A DNA stretch of 57,489 bases from a virus: the IMG/VR virus record IMGVR_UViG_3300022745_000039, positions 1 through 57,489 of that record; one strand, 5' to 3'. The notes beneath the pieces were generated by a model that did not search any database, was not told the DNA's origin, and saw only the letters and a list, made by a program, of their open reading frames with translations. The translations under genes were made by a program, and so were the position numbers. Each line of letters begins with the position of its first letter. The first letter of the stretch is position 1. Below, piece after piece: positions 15,408 to 24,023 of the stretch.

Positions 15408-15590
15408 ATGGCATTGCAATACTCGTCCACCATCTATCTGGCCCGCCTGGACCAGATCGAAAGCTCTGCAGGCGTTTCTGCCAAGCTGAACATTTACCTT
15501 GGCACCGCGCCCGCCAACTGCGCGGCTGCGGACACCGGCACTCTGCGGATAACGGCTCGTATCACCCGCGAGACCCGCTGCGTACGATGA
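15408..15590 (+). pseudogene. Shortened structural gene (probable remnant or fusion)
   Basis: A 60-aa frame. Residues 1-45 ('MALQYSSTIYLARLDQIES...LNIYLGTAPANCAAADTGTL') match the N-terminus of a phage protein normally about twice as long. After 'GTL' the reading changes to 'ITARITRETRCVR' and stops. This tail resembles the Glu-x-Arg-x-Val repeats of the next frame (15587-15712), which continues one base out of register. A deletion joining two genes followed by a frameshift would explain it. Translation into the next frame through the ATGA overlap remains possible, so it may be functional. Confidence 0.55.
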
Positions 15591-15712
15591 TCGTTGCAAG
15601 CGAGGTGCGCGGTGTTGTCGTGGCGGCTGAGGCGAGAACGGTGCTCTGTCCGGCAGACTCGCGCACGGTTGTGGTGGTCGGCGAGCAGCGTCTATCGCCG
15701 CTCTCGGCGTAG
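15587..15712 (+). CDS. Small 'RTV-repeat' phage protein, possibly shifted end of the previous gene
   Basis: A 41-aa frame starting within the previous stop (ATGA). It carries about 10-residue repeats: 'SEVRGVVVAA', 'EARTVLCPA', 'DSRTVVVVG', 'EQR'. Similar small proteins follow tail-adaptor genes in many phages. The previous frame ends in the same repeat type, so the two may once have been one gene. Confidence 0.5.
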   Translation: MIVASEVRGVVVAAEARTVLCPADSRTVVVVGEQRLSPLSA

Positions 15713-15734
15713 GCCTCACAGAAATTTGGCACGT

Positions 15735-15766
15735 ACTCTAACAGACTCTAATATAGAATCACGAGC
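15735..15766 (+). promoter_or_regulatory. 10-bp-periodic element before the tail protein gene
   Basis: ACTCTAACAG and ACTCTAATAT are adjacent, followed by AGAATCACGAGC and ATG. TAATAT or TATAGAAT could act as a -10 box. The element fills the short gap before 15767. Confidence 0.6.
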
Positions 15767-16966
15767 ATGCCTCAGATTAAATCATTCAAGGGTCTGAACA
15801 ACGTCAGCGATCCGCTGAGGCTCGGTCTCGGCTGGCTTTCGCAGGCCGACAACCTTGATGTAACCGACACAGGTTCGCTTGTGAAACGGCGCGGATTTTC
15901 CAAGGTCGGCACTGGCAGCTACACAGGTCTGTTCACATCTTACGACTTCTCACGCATGTACTACGTGCAGGGCGGCGCACTCAAGAACGGTAGTGGTGTG
16001 GTGCTGGCGACTGGCATCACATCTGCGCCGATGAACTGGACCGAGGTGAATGAGCAGATCTACTTCAACAACGGCATAAATTCCGGCGTCATCGACACAG
16101 ACGATTCAATCATGCCGTGGGCGTGGCCAGCTCCGTCGGCACCCACAGTTCGCATGGAGGCACCCACACCAAAGCCTGAGTACGTGAGCACTCAGTACGA
16201 CCGGCACGTGAGTGGCTATTATCAGGTGCGGTGCACATACGTGTTGCCGGACGGAAGAGAGACAGGCAGCTCTGATGCTGGCGAAGCTACCGGCAGCGGT
16301 ATTCTGTACATCTCCAACATCCCGCAGTTGCCCGGATACAAGACCAATGTCTATGTAGCCCCTAGCGACAGCGCCGTGTATCAGCTTCTCGCGACGACCA
16401 CAGCCACCGCGATCACATTCAACGACGCCCCGAGCACGTTGGGTCGCGAGCTGATGAACATGTTCCTCGACCCCCTGCCGCAAGGCTGCGACATTGTTCA
16501 GTACTGGAAGGGCGTGATGTACGCCGCGCAGTACCTGCCCACGACTGACCAGACAGTGATCTGGTTCTCTGAGCCGCTTGGTTATCACTTGTTCAACCTG
16601 AACAGTAACTTCTTCATGGTCCCAGGTCACGTTTACATGCTTGCGACCAACGACGCAACTGCGCTGCTCATCGGTACAGACTCGCGCGTGTTTGCCTATG
16701 ACGGCCAGAAGATTGAACAGATCGCTCCGTACGGAGTCCTGCCTGGGGTGTCTTGGGTTGAGGACGAAGACGAAGAACCGACGAAGACTTATTTCTGGAC
16801 GACGCGCGGCCTGTGCAGCGCGTTGCCCTTCACGAATCTCACCGAGAGGCAGGTATCCATGCCGCCCGGAGTTAGCGCGGGTGGGACCATCGTTCGCAGC
16901 GGTGGCAAGAAGCGCTACGTCGTAGCTCTCCGTCAAGGCGGGGCGGCATTCAACCCTTACTCGTAA
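15767..16966 (+). CDS. Tail-associated structural protein, probable beta-propeller
   Basis: A 399-aa protein. 'IKSFKGLNNVSDPLRLGLGWLSQADNLDVTDTGSLVKRRG' (in parts) is a widespread phage start signature. The following repeats ('YYVQGGALKNGSGVV', 'YWKGVMYAAQYLP', 'LIGTDSRVFAYDGQKIEQI') look like propeller blades. Similar proteins lie between adaptor and fibre genes of short-tailed phages. A hub or tail-wall role is inferred. Its ATG lacks a strong Shine-Dalgarno, and the promoter-like element ends right at it. Confidence 0.7.
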   Translation: MPQIKSFKGLNNVSDPLRLGLGWLSQADNLDVTDTGSLVKRRGFSKVGTGSYTGLFTSYDFSRMYYVQGGALKNGSGVVLATGITSAPMNWTEVNEQIYFNNGINSGVIDTDDSIMPWAWPAPSAPTVRMEAPTPKPEYVSTQYDRHVSGYYQVRCTYVLPDGRETGSSDAGEATGSGILYISNIPQLPGYKTNVYVAPSDSAVYQLLATTTATAITFNDAPSTLGRELMNMFLDPLPQGCDIVQYWKGVMYAAQYLPTTDQTVIWFSEPLGYHLFNLNSNFFMVPGHVYMLATNDATALLIGTDSRVFAYDGQKIEQIAPYGVLPGVSWVEDEDEEPTKTYFWTTRGLCSALPFTNLTERQVSMPPGVSAGGTIVRSGGKKRYVVALRQGGAAFNPYS

Positions 16967-16981
16967 TTTAGGAGAAACACC

Positions 16982-17755
16982 ATGACAGTGCGACTTTCGA
17001 CCGGCCTGCGTAACAGCCTCGCGCAAGGCCTCGGCTTTGCTGGCGCGTTCAATCGCGGAACCATCAACATCTACTCTGGTTCGCAACCTGCCACTGCCGA
17101 CTCTGCTGTGTCGGGCACACTGCTTGGCACTGTGACCATCGGCTCTGGTGCACTGACGCAAGAGACGCGTGCCACGCAGACCATTACCGTGGCTGGCGCG
17201 TCCGGCTCCATCAACACGGTGACTGTCGGCACGTTCAACATCATCCCTGATGTCACCTCGGTGCCATTCAACACCTCGCAGAATCAGACAGCCTCCGACC
17301 TGTGCGACGCGATCAACCGCAACGGCATTTACACGGCAAGTGTTTCTGCGAACGTGGTGACGATCAGCCCGCGTCCTGGCGTAGGTGCGACCCACAACGG
17401 ATACGTTGTCGCGACCACCGTGACTACCTTGACCGCCACCTCTGGCGGCAACATGGCCGGTGGCGTGGCAGCGGCCAACGCCCTGTTCTTTGCACCTCCT
17501 GTTGCTGGCGTAGTCGCCAAGCCTTCCACCTCTGTGTGGAGCTTCGTCGGTGTTGCGACTGGAACTGCTGGCTGGTTCCGCTTCGTCGGTAGTGCTTCGG
17601 ACGCTGGCGCGCTGATCTCGGCAGCTCCGTACCTTGTGCGCATGGACGGCTCCATCGCCGTGTCTGGTGCAGACATGAACCTGTCGAACATCAACGTCAC
17701 GACCGGTGCGCCGAACACCATCGATACCTTCAGCTTCACTATTCCTGCGCAGTAA
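16982..17755 (+). CDS. Structural protein related to the 15408 gene
   Basis: A 257-aa Ala/Thr/Val/Gly-rich, beta-type protein. Its start ('RLSTGLRNSLAQ...GTINIYSGSQPATADSAVSGTLLG') is the same family pattern as the shortened protein at 15408, here followed by a full domain. A central insert (about 70-165) reads as an extra beta module, and the end 'WFRFVGSASDAGALIS...MDGSIAVSGADMNLSN' is typical of the family. GGAG precedes ATG 16982. Probably part of the tail; exact role unknown. Confidence 0.7.
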   Translation: MTVRLSTGLRNSLAQGLGFAGAFNRGTINIYSGSQPATADSAVSGTLLGTVTIGSGALTQETRATQTITVAGASGSINTVTVGTFNIIPDVTSVPFNTSQNQTASDLCDAINRNGIYTASVSANVVTISPRPGVGATHNGYVVATTVTTLTATSGGNMAGGVAAANALFFAPPVAGVVAKPSTSVWSFVGVATGTAGWFRFVGSASDAGALISAAPYLVRMDGSIAVSGADMNLSNINVTTGAPNTIDTFSFTIPAQ

Positions 17756-17760
17756 GGTGC

Positions 17761-19986
17761 ATGGAACACAAGCTGATCCAGGGCGGCGAGCAATACTTGC
17801 CGTTTGCTCGTAGCCGCGTAAAAGCGCTACGAGCGATGGGTCTGGCTTACGCGTCCCAGAAGTTCGAAGTCGATGGTTGCACCGTCACAGTCCGCATCGA
17901 CCCGAACCACGAGTACATAACCATAAATGGCGGCGGTATTCTCACGTCGATGGACAGCGGCATAGTTGATCTGGCACTGCCGCTCGCTACTCCGTACGCC
18001 CGTGTAACGCTCTACGACTCCGACTACAGTCTTACGTATCGCGGGCGCTACACGATGCCGACGAAGGTCCAGAACCGCGTCACTAACGAGCAGGAGGACT
18101 ACCTAATCGTAGACCCGGCCAGCGGATACAAGTATGACCTATCCACTCAGCTCATGGGCGAGGCGAGGTACACGCCGCCAAATGCACAGGGGCGGATACG
18201 CGTCGCGTCGCTGGAGGTAGGCTCCTTCGGACACCCCAAAAAGAAAGTGACTGCGGGTGACGGTACTGAGTCGTGGGTTGAGGACACAACCAACGATGCG
18301 CCAGTATCCAAGAAGCTGCTGGCGAACGAAGTACCAGCTTCCATGTACACGGGGCGTATGCGCCTGTGGATTCAAGCGTTGTACGGGGCGTACCTCTTCG
18401 ATTACCCGAACGGTGCGACCTTGCCCTTCGCCCCGTTGTCGCGCGCGAGCACACCAATACCGATGTTGACTGTCAGGGCGTACGCCCCGCCTGGGGGAAC
18501 AACTTCGTACCCTGACGTCATCCTCGGGCTTAGCAGCGGCCTCTACCTCGATGGGTCACAGCAGCACTGGCTTATTACATTCGACGGCAACGGCACGACC
18601 ATTACGTTCTATCCGCTGCGCAGCACGATGGACGCATACCGCTCCAGGCTCGCAGGACTGTCAGGCCCCGCCAGGGAAAAACTGGAGACTTACATTTTGG
18701 CGTCGAGCCTGCCGGACGTTAAGAACAAGATCGTGACGGCAGTAGCCGATTTGCCACCGTCTGTGTCTATGGGTTACGGCTGGCACTGGAATTGGAGTGG
18801 GACCGCTGCGGACATCGTGACGATAGATGTAATGCAGGTCAATGCGGGTGACGTGATGACAGAGTACTACACAAACATGTCCTCGCACTTCAGGATCAAT
18901 GTCACGTGGGTAGTGGACGCCGAAGGCAACACCCGCCCGAGCGTGCAGGTTGAGGCACTGCGTAGCAACGTAGTGTGGAACGTGGATCGCACCAACACGG
19001 TTTTTGCTGCCCCGGATTGGAGCACTGGTGGTTTTGAGAAGTTAACTGTTCCCTCCCGTGTAACACGAGGAATAATGCCATCCGTATCTGATGCCCCAAT
19101 ATACGCCTACTACCACAAAGACGAGCTGAAACTTTTTTCGATGTCTATGGTCACGACCGACGCGCCACCGCCAAAACTAAAATACAGTCCTGCCGATACA
19201 TATCCGATGTTCGGCGCGCACTGGTGGAACAACCTGTTCGATGGTTCTTTCCAGTCGTTTGGAATGAATCCAGGGAGCGCCAGCTATTACGCGCCGATGC
19301 CCACCGGGGCGGAACACACTATCTCCATGAAACTAGGGGATGCCAGCGACAGCATTTATTCCTCGGGGCCCCAAGAAAATTACTGGACCTGGGAGATGTC
19401 AAAGAGCGGGTACTCAGTAGATCGCTCGGGTGACGATAGCAACCCCCCTGCCTATCAGCGCGTGCTCGTCAGCTACCATACAGACGGATCGGCAGGAGTA
19501 CGAGGCAAAAGCCCCCACATATTCCTGCTTATTCCAAAAGGCGACGCCGAGGCAGTCTACTACTGGAGTAGGCAGGTCACCACGGACATTGAGACCGATC
19601 ACAGGATTAGAGACGGGCAGACCTGGGGCTACGCTACCGCGTTCAGCGGCGACGGCTACGCACCTCACTGGCAGTATCACTACTCACAAGACAGCGGATA
19701 CACGTGGATCATCGGAGGTACTGTTACAGACATTGACCCAACAACCCGCACAACGACGACTGACGGGTCAATCGGGCTGTACGTAGCGGGCTCTACGCTG
19801 AGTCCGACGTTCGCGGTGACTGGCGATATGTTTCGCGACCTCGCTGACACGATAGCGGACCTGTCGTTCGAAGTGAGGTCGAGCGCAACGACTGAACATA
19901 GCCGCGTCGTGTTTTGTACGGGGCGGATGGCACCATTTAACGCATCGACTCAACCTGCGACATCGTGCATCGTCGGTTGGACATAA
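17761..19986 (+). CDS. Large virion protein, unrecognised
   Basis: A 741-aa protein, rich in Tyr, Thr and Ser, with no family I recognise. It begins 'MEHKLIQGGEQYLPFARSRVKALRAMGL', similar to tail proteins that start with an RVKALRA-type helix, and continues as beta-rich sequence. There is no signal peptide or membrane helix. Codon use is more mixed than in the capsid genes. Surrounded by tail structural genes, it is probably a tail or receptor-contact protein. Confidence 0.65.
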   Translation: MEHKLIQGGEQYLPFARSRVKALRAMGLAYASQKFEVDGCTVTVRIDPNHEYITINGGGILTSMDSGIVDLALPLATPYARVTLYDSDYSLTYRGRYTMPTKVQNRVTNEQEDYLIVDPASGYKYDLSTQLMGEARYTPPNAQGRIRVASLEVGSFGHPKKKVTAGDGTESWVEDTTNDAPVSKKLLANEVPASMYTGRMRLWIQALYGAYLFDYPNGATLPFAPLSRASTPIPMLTVRAYAPPGGTTSYPDVILGLSSGLYLDGSQQHWLITFDGNGTTITFYPLRSTMDAYRSRLAGLSGPAREKLETYILASSLPDVKNKIVTAVADLPPSVSMGYGWHWNWSGTAADIVTIDVMQVNAGDVMTEYYTNMSSHFRINVTWVVDAEGNTRPSVQVEALRSNVVWNVDRTNTVFAAPDWSTGGFEKLTVPSRVTRGIMPSVSDAPIYAYYHKDELKLFSMSMVTTDAPPPKLKYSPADTYPMFGAHWWNNLFDGSFQSFGMNPGSASYYAPMPTGAEHTISMKLGDASDSIYSSGPQENYWTWEMSKSGYSVDRSGDDSNPPAYQRVLVSYHTDGSAGVRGKSPHIFLLIPKGDAEAVYYWSRQVTTDIETDHRIRDGQTWGYATAFSGDGYAPHWQYHYSQDSGYTWIIGGTVTDIDPTTRTTTTDGSIGLYVAGSTLSPTFAVTGDMFRDLADTIADLSFEVRSSATTEHSRVVFCTGRMAPFNASTQPATSCIVGWT

Positions 19987-19995
19987 GGAGTCAGC

Positions 19996-21828
19996 ATGGC
20001 AACCGATCTTAATTGGTGGAGTAATACATACGTCCTGACTGGCGAGGGCACGCCGGGTTCGAACACGCTGAGCAACGCCGCAGGCAGCGGAAGTTCACAT
20101 CCATTCACTGTTACTGGTGGCTCGACAGTTGCTTACAGCAACGCGCAGAGCAAGTACGGCACGACGTCGTTGTATCTGGACGGTACTGGCGGCTTCTACT
20201 CCGACGCGAACACAGACGTTAAGCAGGGCGACCTGACTATAAGTTTTTGGGTTTACCCGACGAACTTGGCGATAGACACCAACCTGTACTTCTGGGCGGC
20301 AAGCTCGGCCCCAGGCTACGACGGTGGCGGGGCGGGAAAACCATTCCAGTTGTTCACCAGCGGCAGTACGCTTCGCTTTTATGCTAACTCTGTCGGAACG
20401 AACCAGACAGTGGGTACGCTGGTTGCAAACCAGTGGCAACAAGTCCGAATTGTTCGCTCTTCCAGCACTTGGTACTTGTTCCTGGGCGGCGTGCTCGGGG
20501 CTTCTGTCTATGACACTGGCACATACACGCCGGTGTCTTGGTCGCATTATTTCGGCAGCGCTGGTGGCGCTCGTTCTGCATTCCAGGGCTACGTTGACTT
20601 CTTCACGGTTACGCCCACCGTCGCTCGTAACATAACGAACTTCACACCCGGTTACGACGAGCCTGACCCGCTGACCATGCCATACGCGGCTGCATTGTTG
20701 TCCTTGCCGAAGCCAGCGCTCGTTTTTAATTCCGGTGCAGCCCTGATCCTGTCGCTGCCGACACCCGTGGTCGCAGCGTTCAGTGGTTCGCGCCTCACAC
20801 TGCAGTCGCCAAGCCCGAATGTGGTGGTCACCGCGCACAACGCTTCTGGCGAGCGCTCAATGCAGTACACGCTCAGCACTCCGGCTCTGGTTGCGTATGG
20901 CGGCGGTAATGCGAGTCCTGATATGCCGTCTGCGCTGCTAAGCGCGACAGGCACATTCACCGCTGGTGCGTCCGCAGCTCTGTCCATGCCGTACCCGACG
21001 CTGGATGCGAGCGGCACGTGTGCCGTCAACGGGCAGGCCGTGCTCACCTTCGGTTCGGTCTATGACACGTACACGATCGTCGGCTTTTCTGGTGCGGTCG
21101 TCAGCACCACGATCGACGGCGCGACGGTGTCTGCAGGAAGCACAGCGGGCGGTATAGCATCAGCTAACTTGACGCTCCCGCTGTTCGACCTTGTCGGGTC
21201 TGGTACGGCGCAGAGTGTGGGCCGCGCCGCACTGCTCATGCCTGCGCTCGCCCGTTCGTCTGGCGCAGTGGCATGGCTCATGGCTCCGAGCGCACAGCTC
21301 ACAGCGCTCGGTACAGCGGTCGTGGCCGTCACGTACGAGGGCTACAGCGTGAACCTTGCGCACCGGCTGGCCGACGGGGCCAAGCCGCCGACAGAAGTGA
21401 TCAACGAGGTTACGCACTACACGAACTATCCGTTCGACCGCATCGTGCGCTATCAGAACAGCTATTACGGCATGAATAGCACGGGTCTGTATTTGCTCGA
21501 CAGCGGCACGCTGGATGACACGACGCCGATCACCTACGTGGCCAAGACCTGCGAGACCGACTTCGGAGATCCGCACCAGAAGACTGTCGGGTCTGTGTAC
21601 TTCGGCGGCAGACTCGGTGCTGCCGAGACCGTCACGTTGTATGTGAGTGAAGTGAGTTCACAACCGTACAGCTACACCACACCGCGTGGTACTACGCCGC
21701 AGAACTACCGGCAAGCATTCGGCAAGGGCGTGAAGGCCCGCTACTATGCGCTCGGTGTCGCAGGCTCTAACGAGTTCGCGCTCGACACTGTCGATTTCGA
21801 ACTCGGAACTATGAAACGGAGAATTTAA
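19996..21828 (+). CDS. Tail protein with LamG-like domain
   Basis: A 610-aa protein. Residues about 35-215 are a concanavalin A/LamG-like domain ('SKYGTTSLYLDGTGGFYS', 'FTISFWVYPT'-type strand seen as 'LTISFWVYP', 'NQWQQVRIVRSSSTWYLFLGG', 'FQGYVDFFTVT'), likely glycan binding. Residues 230-450 are four or more loose Ala/Ser-rich repeats. The C-terminal 160 residues ('VTHYTNYPFDRIVRYQNSYYGMNSTGLYLL') form a conserved phage tail domain. GGAG precedes ATG 19996. Probably surface-exposed on the tail. Confidence 0.75.
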   Translation: MATDLNWWSNTYVLTGEGTPGSNTLSNAAGSGSSHPFTVTGGSTVAYSNAQSKYGTTSLYLDGTGGFYSDANTDVKQGDLTISFWVYPTNLAIDTNLYFWAASSAPGYDGGGAGKPFQLFTSGSTLRFYANSVGTNQTVGTLVANQWQQVRIVRSSSTWYLFLGGVLGASVYDTGTYTPVSWSHYFGSAGGARSAFQGYVDFFTVTPTVARNITNFTPGYDEPDPLTMPYAAALLSLPKPALVFNSGAALILSLPTPVVAAFSGSRLTLQSPSPNVVVTAHNASGERSMQYTLSTPALVAYGGGNASPDMPSALLSATGTFTAGASAALSMPYPTLDASGTCAVNGQAVLTFGSVYDTYTIVGFSGAVVSTTIDGATVSAGSTAGGIASANLTLPLFDLVGSGTAQSVGRAALLMPALARSSGAVAWLMAPSAQLTALGTAVVAVTYEGYSVNLAHRLADGAKPPTEVINEVTHYTNYPFDRIVRYQNSYYGMNSTGLYLLDSGTLDDTTPITYVAKTCETDFGDPHQKTVGSVYFGGRLGAAETVTLYVSEVSSQPYSYTTPRGTTPQNYRQAFGKGVKARYYALGVAGSNEFALDTVDFELGTMKRRI

Positions 21829-21829
21829 C

Positions 21830-23731
21830 ATGTCGATCGTTGACACACTCATATCCCAGGCTCAGGGTTTTGCGGCGGGCACCGTCTCACAGGCGACGTC
21901 TGCGATGAATGCCGCCTCGTTGGCAGTAACTAACATCGGTTACTCGATGGTCTCGTATAACCCTGTCGCACTGCCTGCGGCACCGGTGATGGATACGCTC
22001 ACGCGACCGACCATTGACTCGGCGACGCTTGATCTGCCGAGTGATCCAGGCACAGCCCCAAATGTTCAGGACATCGTGCTGGGCGACTCTGGTGCTGTTC
22101 CCGTCCTGAGTGCTGTGAGTCCTGCACTGAACTTCCCGGTGCGCCCAGTCTCCGCAGCAGCGTTCACAGAGACGCCGCCTTCTATTACGACGACCTTCGC
22201 GTTTCCAGATCCGCCCAGCATACTGACCGACCCGCTCGGGGCTATGCCGACTGTTACTGATCGTGCCGAGCCGCAAGCGCCCACCACAAACTTGCCTGCG
22301 TTCAACGCTGTGGCACCGACGAACGACACGACGGTCCCGACAGGCCTCGACCTGATGTTTTCGAACGCGTATTCAGGGGCGAGCACGACGATGACCGGCG
22401 CGATAAACGGCTATGTAGACGCGCAGCTAGTCAAGTACAACCCGCAGTACGCGGCGCAGATGGATGCGATAGAGAAGCAACTCACCAAGTACCTGAACGG
22501 CGGTACGGCGCTGTATGCACCGATCGAAGACCAGATCTACGAGCGCGCCAAGGCCAAGACGAATGCAGAGGCGCTGCGAGTGCGGGATCAAGCCATCAAC
22601 GACATGGCCTCACGTGGCTTCACGCTGCCTAACGGCGCGCTGGTGTCTGCCATCCAGCAGGCTCGCCAGGGTGGTGCTGACAACAACTCTGCAGCTGCGC
22701 GCGACATCGCTATTGCCCAGGCCGAAATGGAGCAGAAGAATCTGCAGTTCGCCGTGACCACGAGTGCAGGACTGCGCACTGCCTTGCTGAACTCCACGAT
22801 GATGTACATGCAGAACCTGAACAGCATCAACGCACAGGCCATTGAGTATGCGCGCAACGTCCTGGCCAACATCATCGAGACCTACAACGCGTCGGTGAAG
22901 GCCTTCGGTCTGAAGCTCGACCTGTACCGCACGGAGGTCACGGTGTTTGATGCGCGCCTCAAAGCGGCTATGGCTGGTATCGACCTTTACAGGGCGCAGA
23001 TCGCCGCGCTTGAGGCGCTGACTGTGGTCGATAAGACGAAAGTCGATGTGTACCGTGCGCGCATCGACTCGCTGAACTCGTACGCTAATGTGTACAAGGC
23101 GCAGATCGACGCAGTGCTAGGTCGCGCTTCGCTTGAGAAGATGAAGCTCGACTTGTTCCAGGCAAAGGTCCAGGCCTACAGCGCCCAGGTCCAGGCCAAG
23201 AACGCTGAGTACCAGGGCTACTCTGCAGCTATTGAGGGTGAGAACAGCAAGGTACGTGCTTATGGCACGCAGGTCCAGGCCTACGTGTCTCAGGTCGAGG
23301 GCTACAAGGCCCTGGTCCAGGCCAGGGCCACGGAAGTACAGGCCAAGGCCACAAGCAACAAGGCCCAGCTCGACCAGTTCGCTGCGCGCCTGGACGCCTA
23401 TAAAGCGACCGTCGCTGCGAAAGGGGAGGTGGCTCGCACGAAGCTGGAGAACGAGCGCACGAAGCTCGTGGCGTTCCAGGCTGAGGCCCAGGCACAGACA
23501 ACGTCGTACGCCGCCCAGACCGAGTACTACAAGGCCACGAGCATGATCGGTATTGAGAACGCACGGCTGACGATTCAGACCATGCTGGCATCTGCTGAGA
23601 ATCAGCGCAAGTATGGCGAGAGCTTGGCCAGTCTGAGCGAGAGCAATGCCAAGACGTACGCGGCCCTGGCGTCGTCTGCTATGGCTGGCATGAATACACT
23701 GGCCGCGTCGAATCAGACCGTCACGGGCTGA
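21830..23731 (+). CDS. Long helical virion protein with repeated coiled coil
   Basis: A 633-aa protein. The first 190 residues are Pro/Ala-rich and extended. Residues about 200-620 are almost entirely helical with repeats of about 14 residues such as 'YSAQVQAKNAEYQ' and 'YVSQVEGYKALVQARATEV'. The encoding DNA repeats too ('gtccaggcc'). Comparable proteins in short-tailed phages are internal or tail components. No enzymatic motif is seen. Function is unassigned beyond structural. Confidence 0.7.
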   Translation: MSIVDTLISQAQGFAAGTVSQATSAMNAASLAVTNIGYSMVSYNPVALPAAPVMDTLTRPTIDSATLDLPSDPGTAPNVQDIVLGDSGAVPVLSAVSPALNFPVRPVSAAAFTETPPSITTTFAFPDPPSILTDPLGAMPTVTDRAEPQAPTTNLPAFNAVAPTNDTTVPTGLDLMFSNAYSGASTTMTGAINGYVDAQLVKYNPQYAAQMDAIEKQLTKYLNGGTALYAPIEDQIYERAKAKTNAEALRVRDQAINDMASRGFTLPNGALVSAIQQARQGGADNNSAAARDIAIAQAEMEQKNLQFAVTTSAGLRTALLNSTMMYMQNLNSINAQAIEYARNVLANIIETYNASVKAFGLKLDLYRTEVTVFDARLKAAMAGIDLYRAQIAALEALTVVDKTKVDVYRARIDSLNSYANVYKAQIDAVLGRASLEKMKLDLFQAKVQAYSAQVQAKNAEYQGYSAAIEGENSKVRAYGTQVQAYVSQVEGYKALVQARATEVQAKATSNKAQLDQFAARLDAYKATVAAKGEVARTKLENERTKLVAFQAEAQAQTTSYAAQTEYYKATSMIGIENARLTIQTMLASAENQRKYGESLASLSESNAKTYAALASSAMAGMNTLAASNQTVTG

Positions 23732-23770
23732 TCTTGGGTAAAATGGCTCACGTGTATAACGGGGGTACTC

Positions 23771-23971
23771 ATGAAAGTAACTGAGAAGTACAAGGCCACT
23801 TTCTGGGGTGTCGCGTGCGCTGTGGCTGCAGTGTGGGTGTGCCTCATTGCCTTCGGCCCGCTGCATTACTTGGTGCACACAGACTACATGGGTGTCGGTT
23901 TGGTGGCGGCGGCCTTCGCAGGCTGGCTGGCCTGCACGATCCAAGCAGGCATCGATTCGGAAAAAGAATAA
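23771..23971 (+). CDS. Small two-helix membrane protein
   Basis: A 66-aa protein with two predicted membrane helices (about residues 11-28 and 40-58, 'MGVGLVAAAFAGWLACTI'). It has a GGGGG-type ribosome site eight bases before ATG. A TATAAC box lies upstream at about 23755. It is followed at once by a terminator, so it may be a separate unit. Role unknown; it is far from the lysis cassette. Confidence 0.65.
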   Translation: MKVTEKYKATFWGVACAVAAVWVCLIAFGPLHYLVHTDYMGVGLVAAAFAGWLACTIQAGIDSEKE

Positions 23972-23998
23972 GCGCCCGAGAGGCGCTTTAGTTTATAT
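23970..23998 (+). terminator. Hairpin terminator before the ejection-protein genes
   Basis: AAGCGCC and GGCGCTT pair over 7 bp with loop CGAGA, followed by a T-rich TAGTTTATATTTT. A promoter-like element follows immediately. Confidence 0.75.
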
Positions 23999-24003
23999 TT
24001 TGT

Positions 24004-24023
24004 ACTCTAACGGAGTCTGACAT
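24004..24023 (+). promoter_or_regulatory. Periodic element at the ejection-protein gene start
   Basis: ACTCTAACGG and AGTCTGACAT are adjacent 10-mers directly after a terminator and an AT-rich TTTATATTTT. GGAG within the element is the Shine-Dalgarno and its end contains the ATG at 24022. The 15-base core ACTCTAACGGAGTCT is identical to the element on the other strand at 44725-44744. Confidence 0.65.

Noticed and set aside
10213-23731. Diversity-generating retroelement acting on fibre genes
   Set aside because: No reverse transcriptase gene and no template/variable repeat pair were seen.
21830-23731. DNA tandem repeat array
   Set aside because: The repeated 'gtccaggcc' strings follow the heptad-like protein repeats of the coiled coil and are not an independent repeat element.
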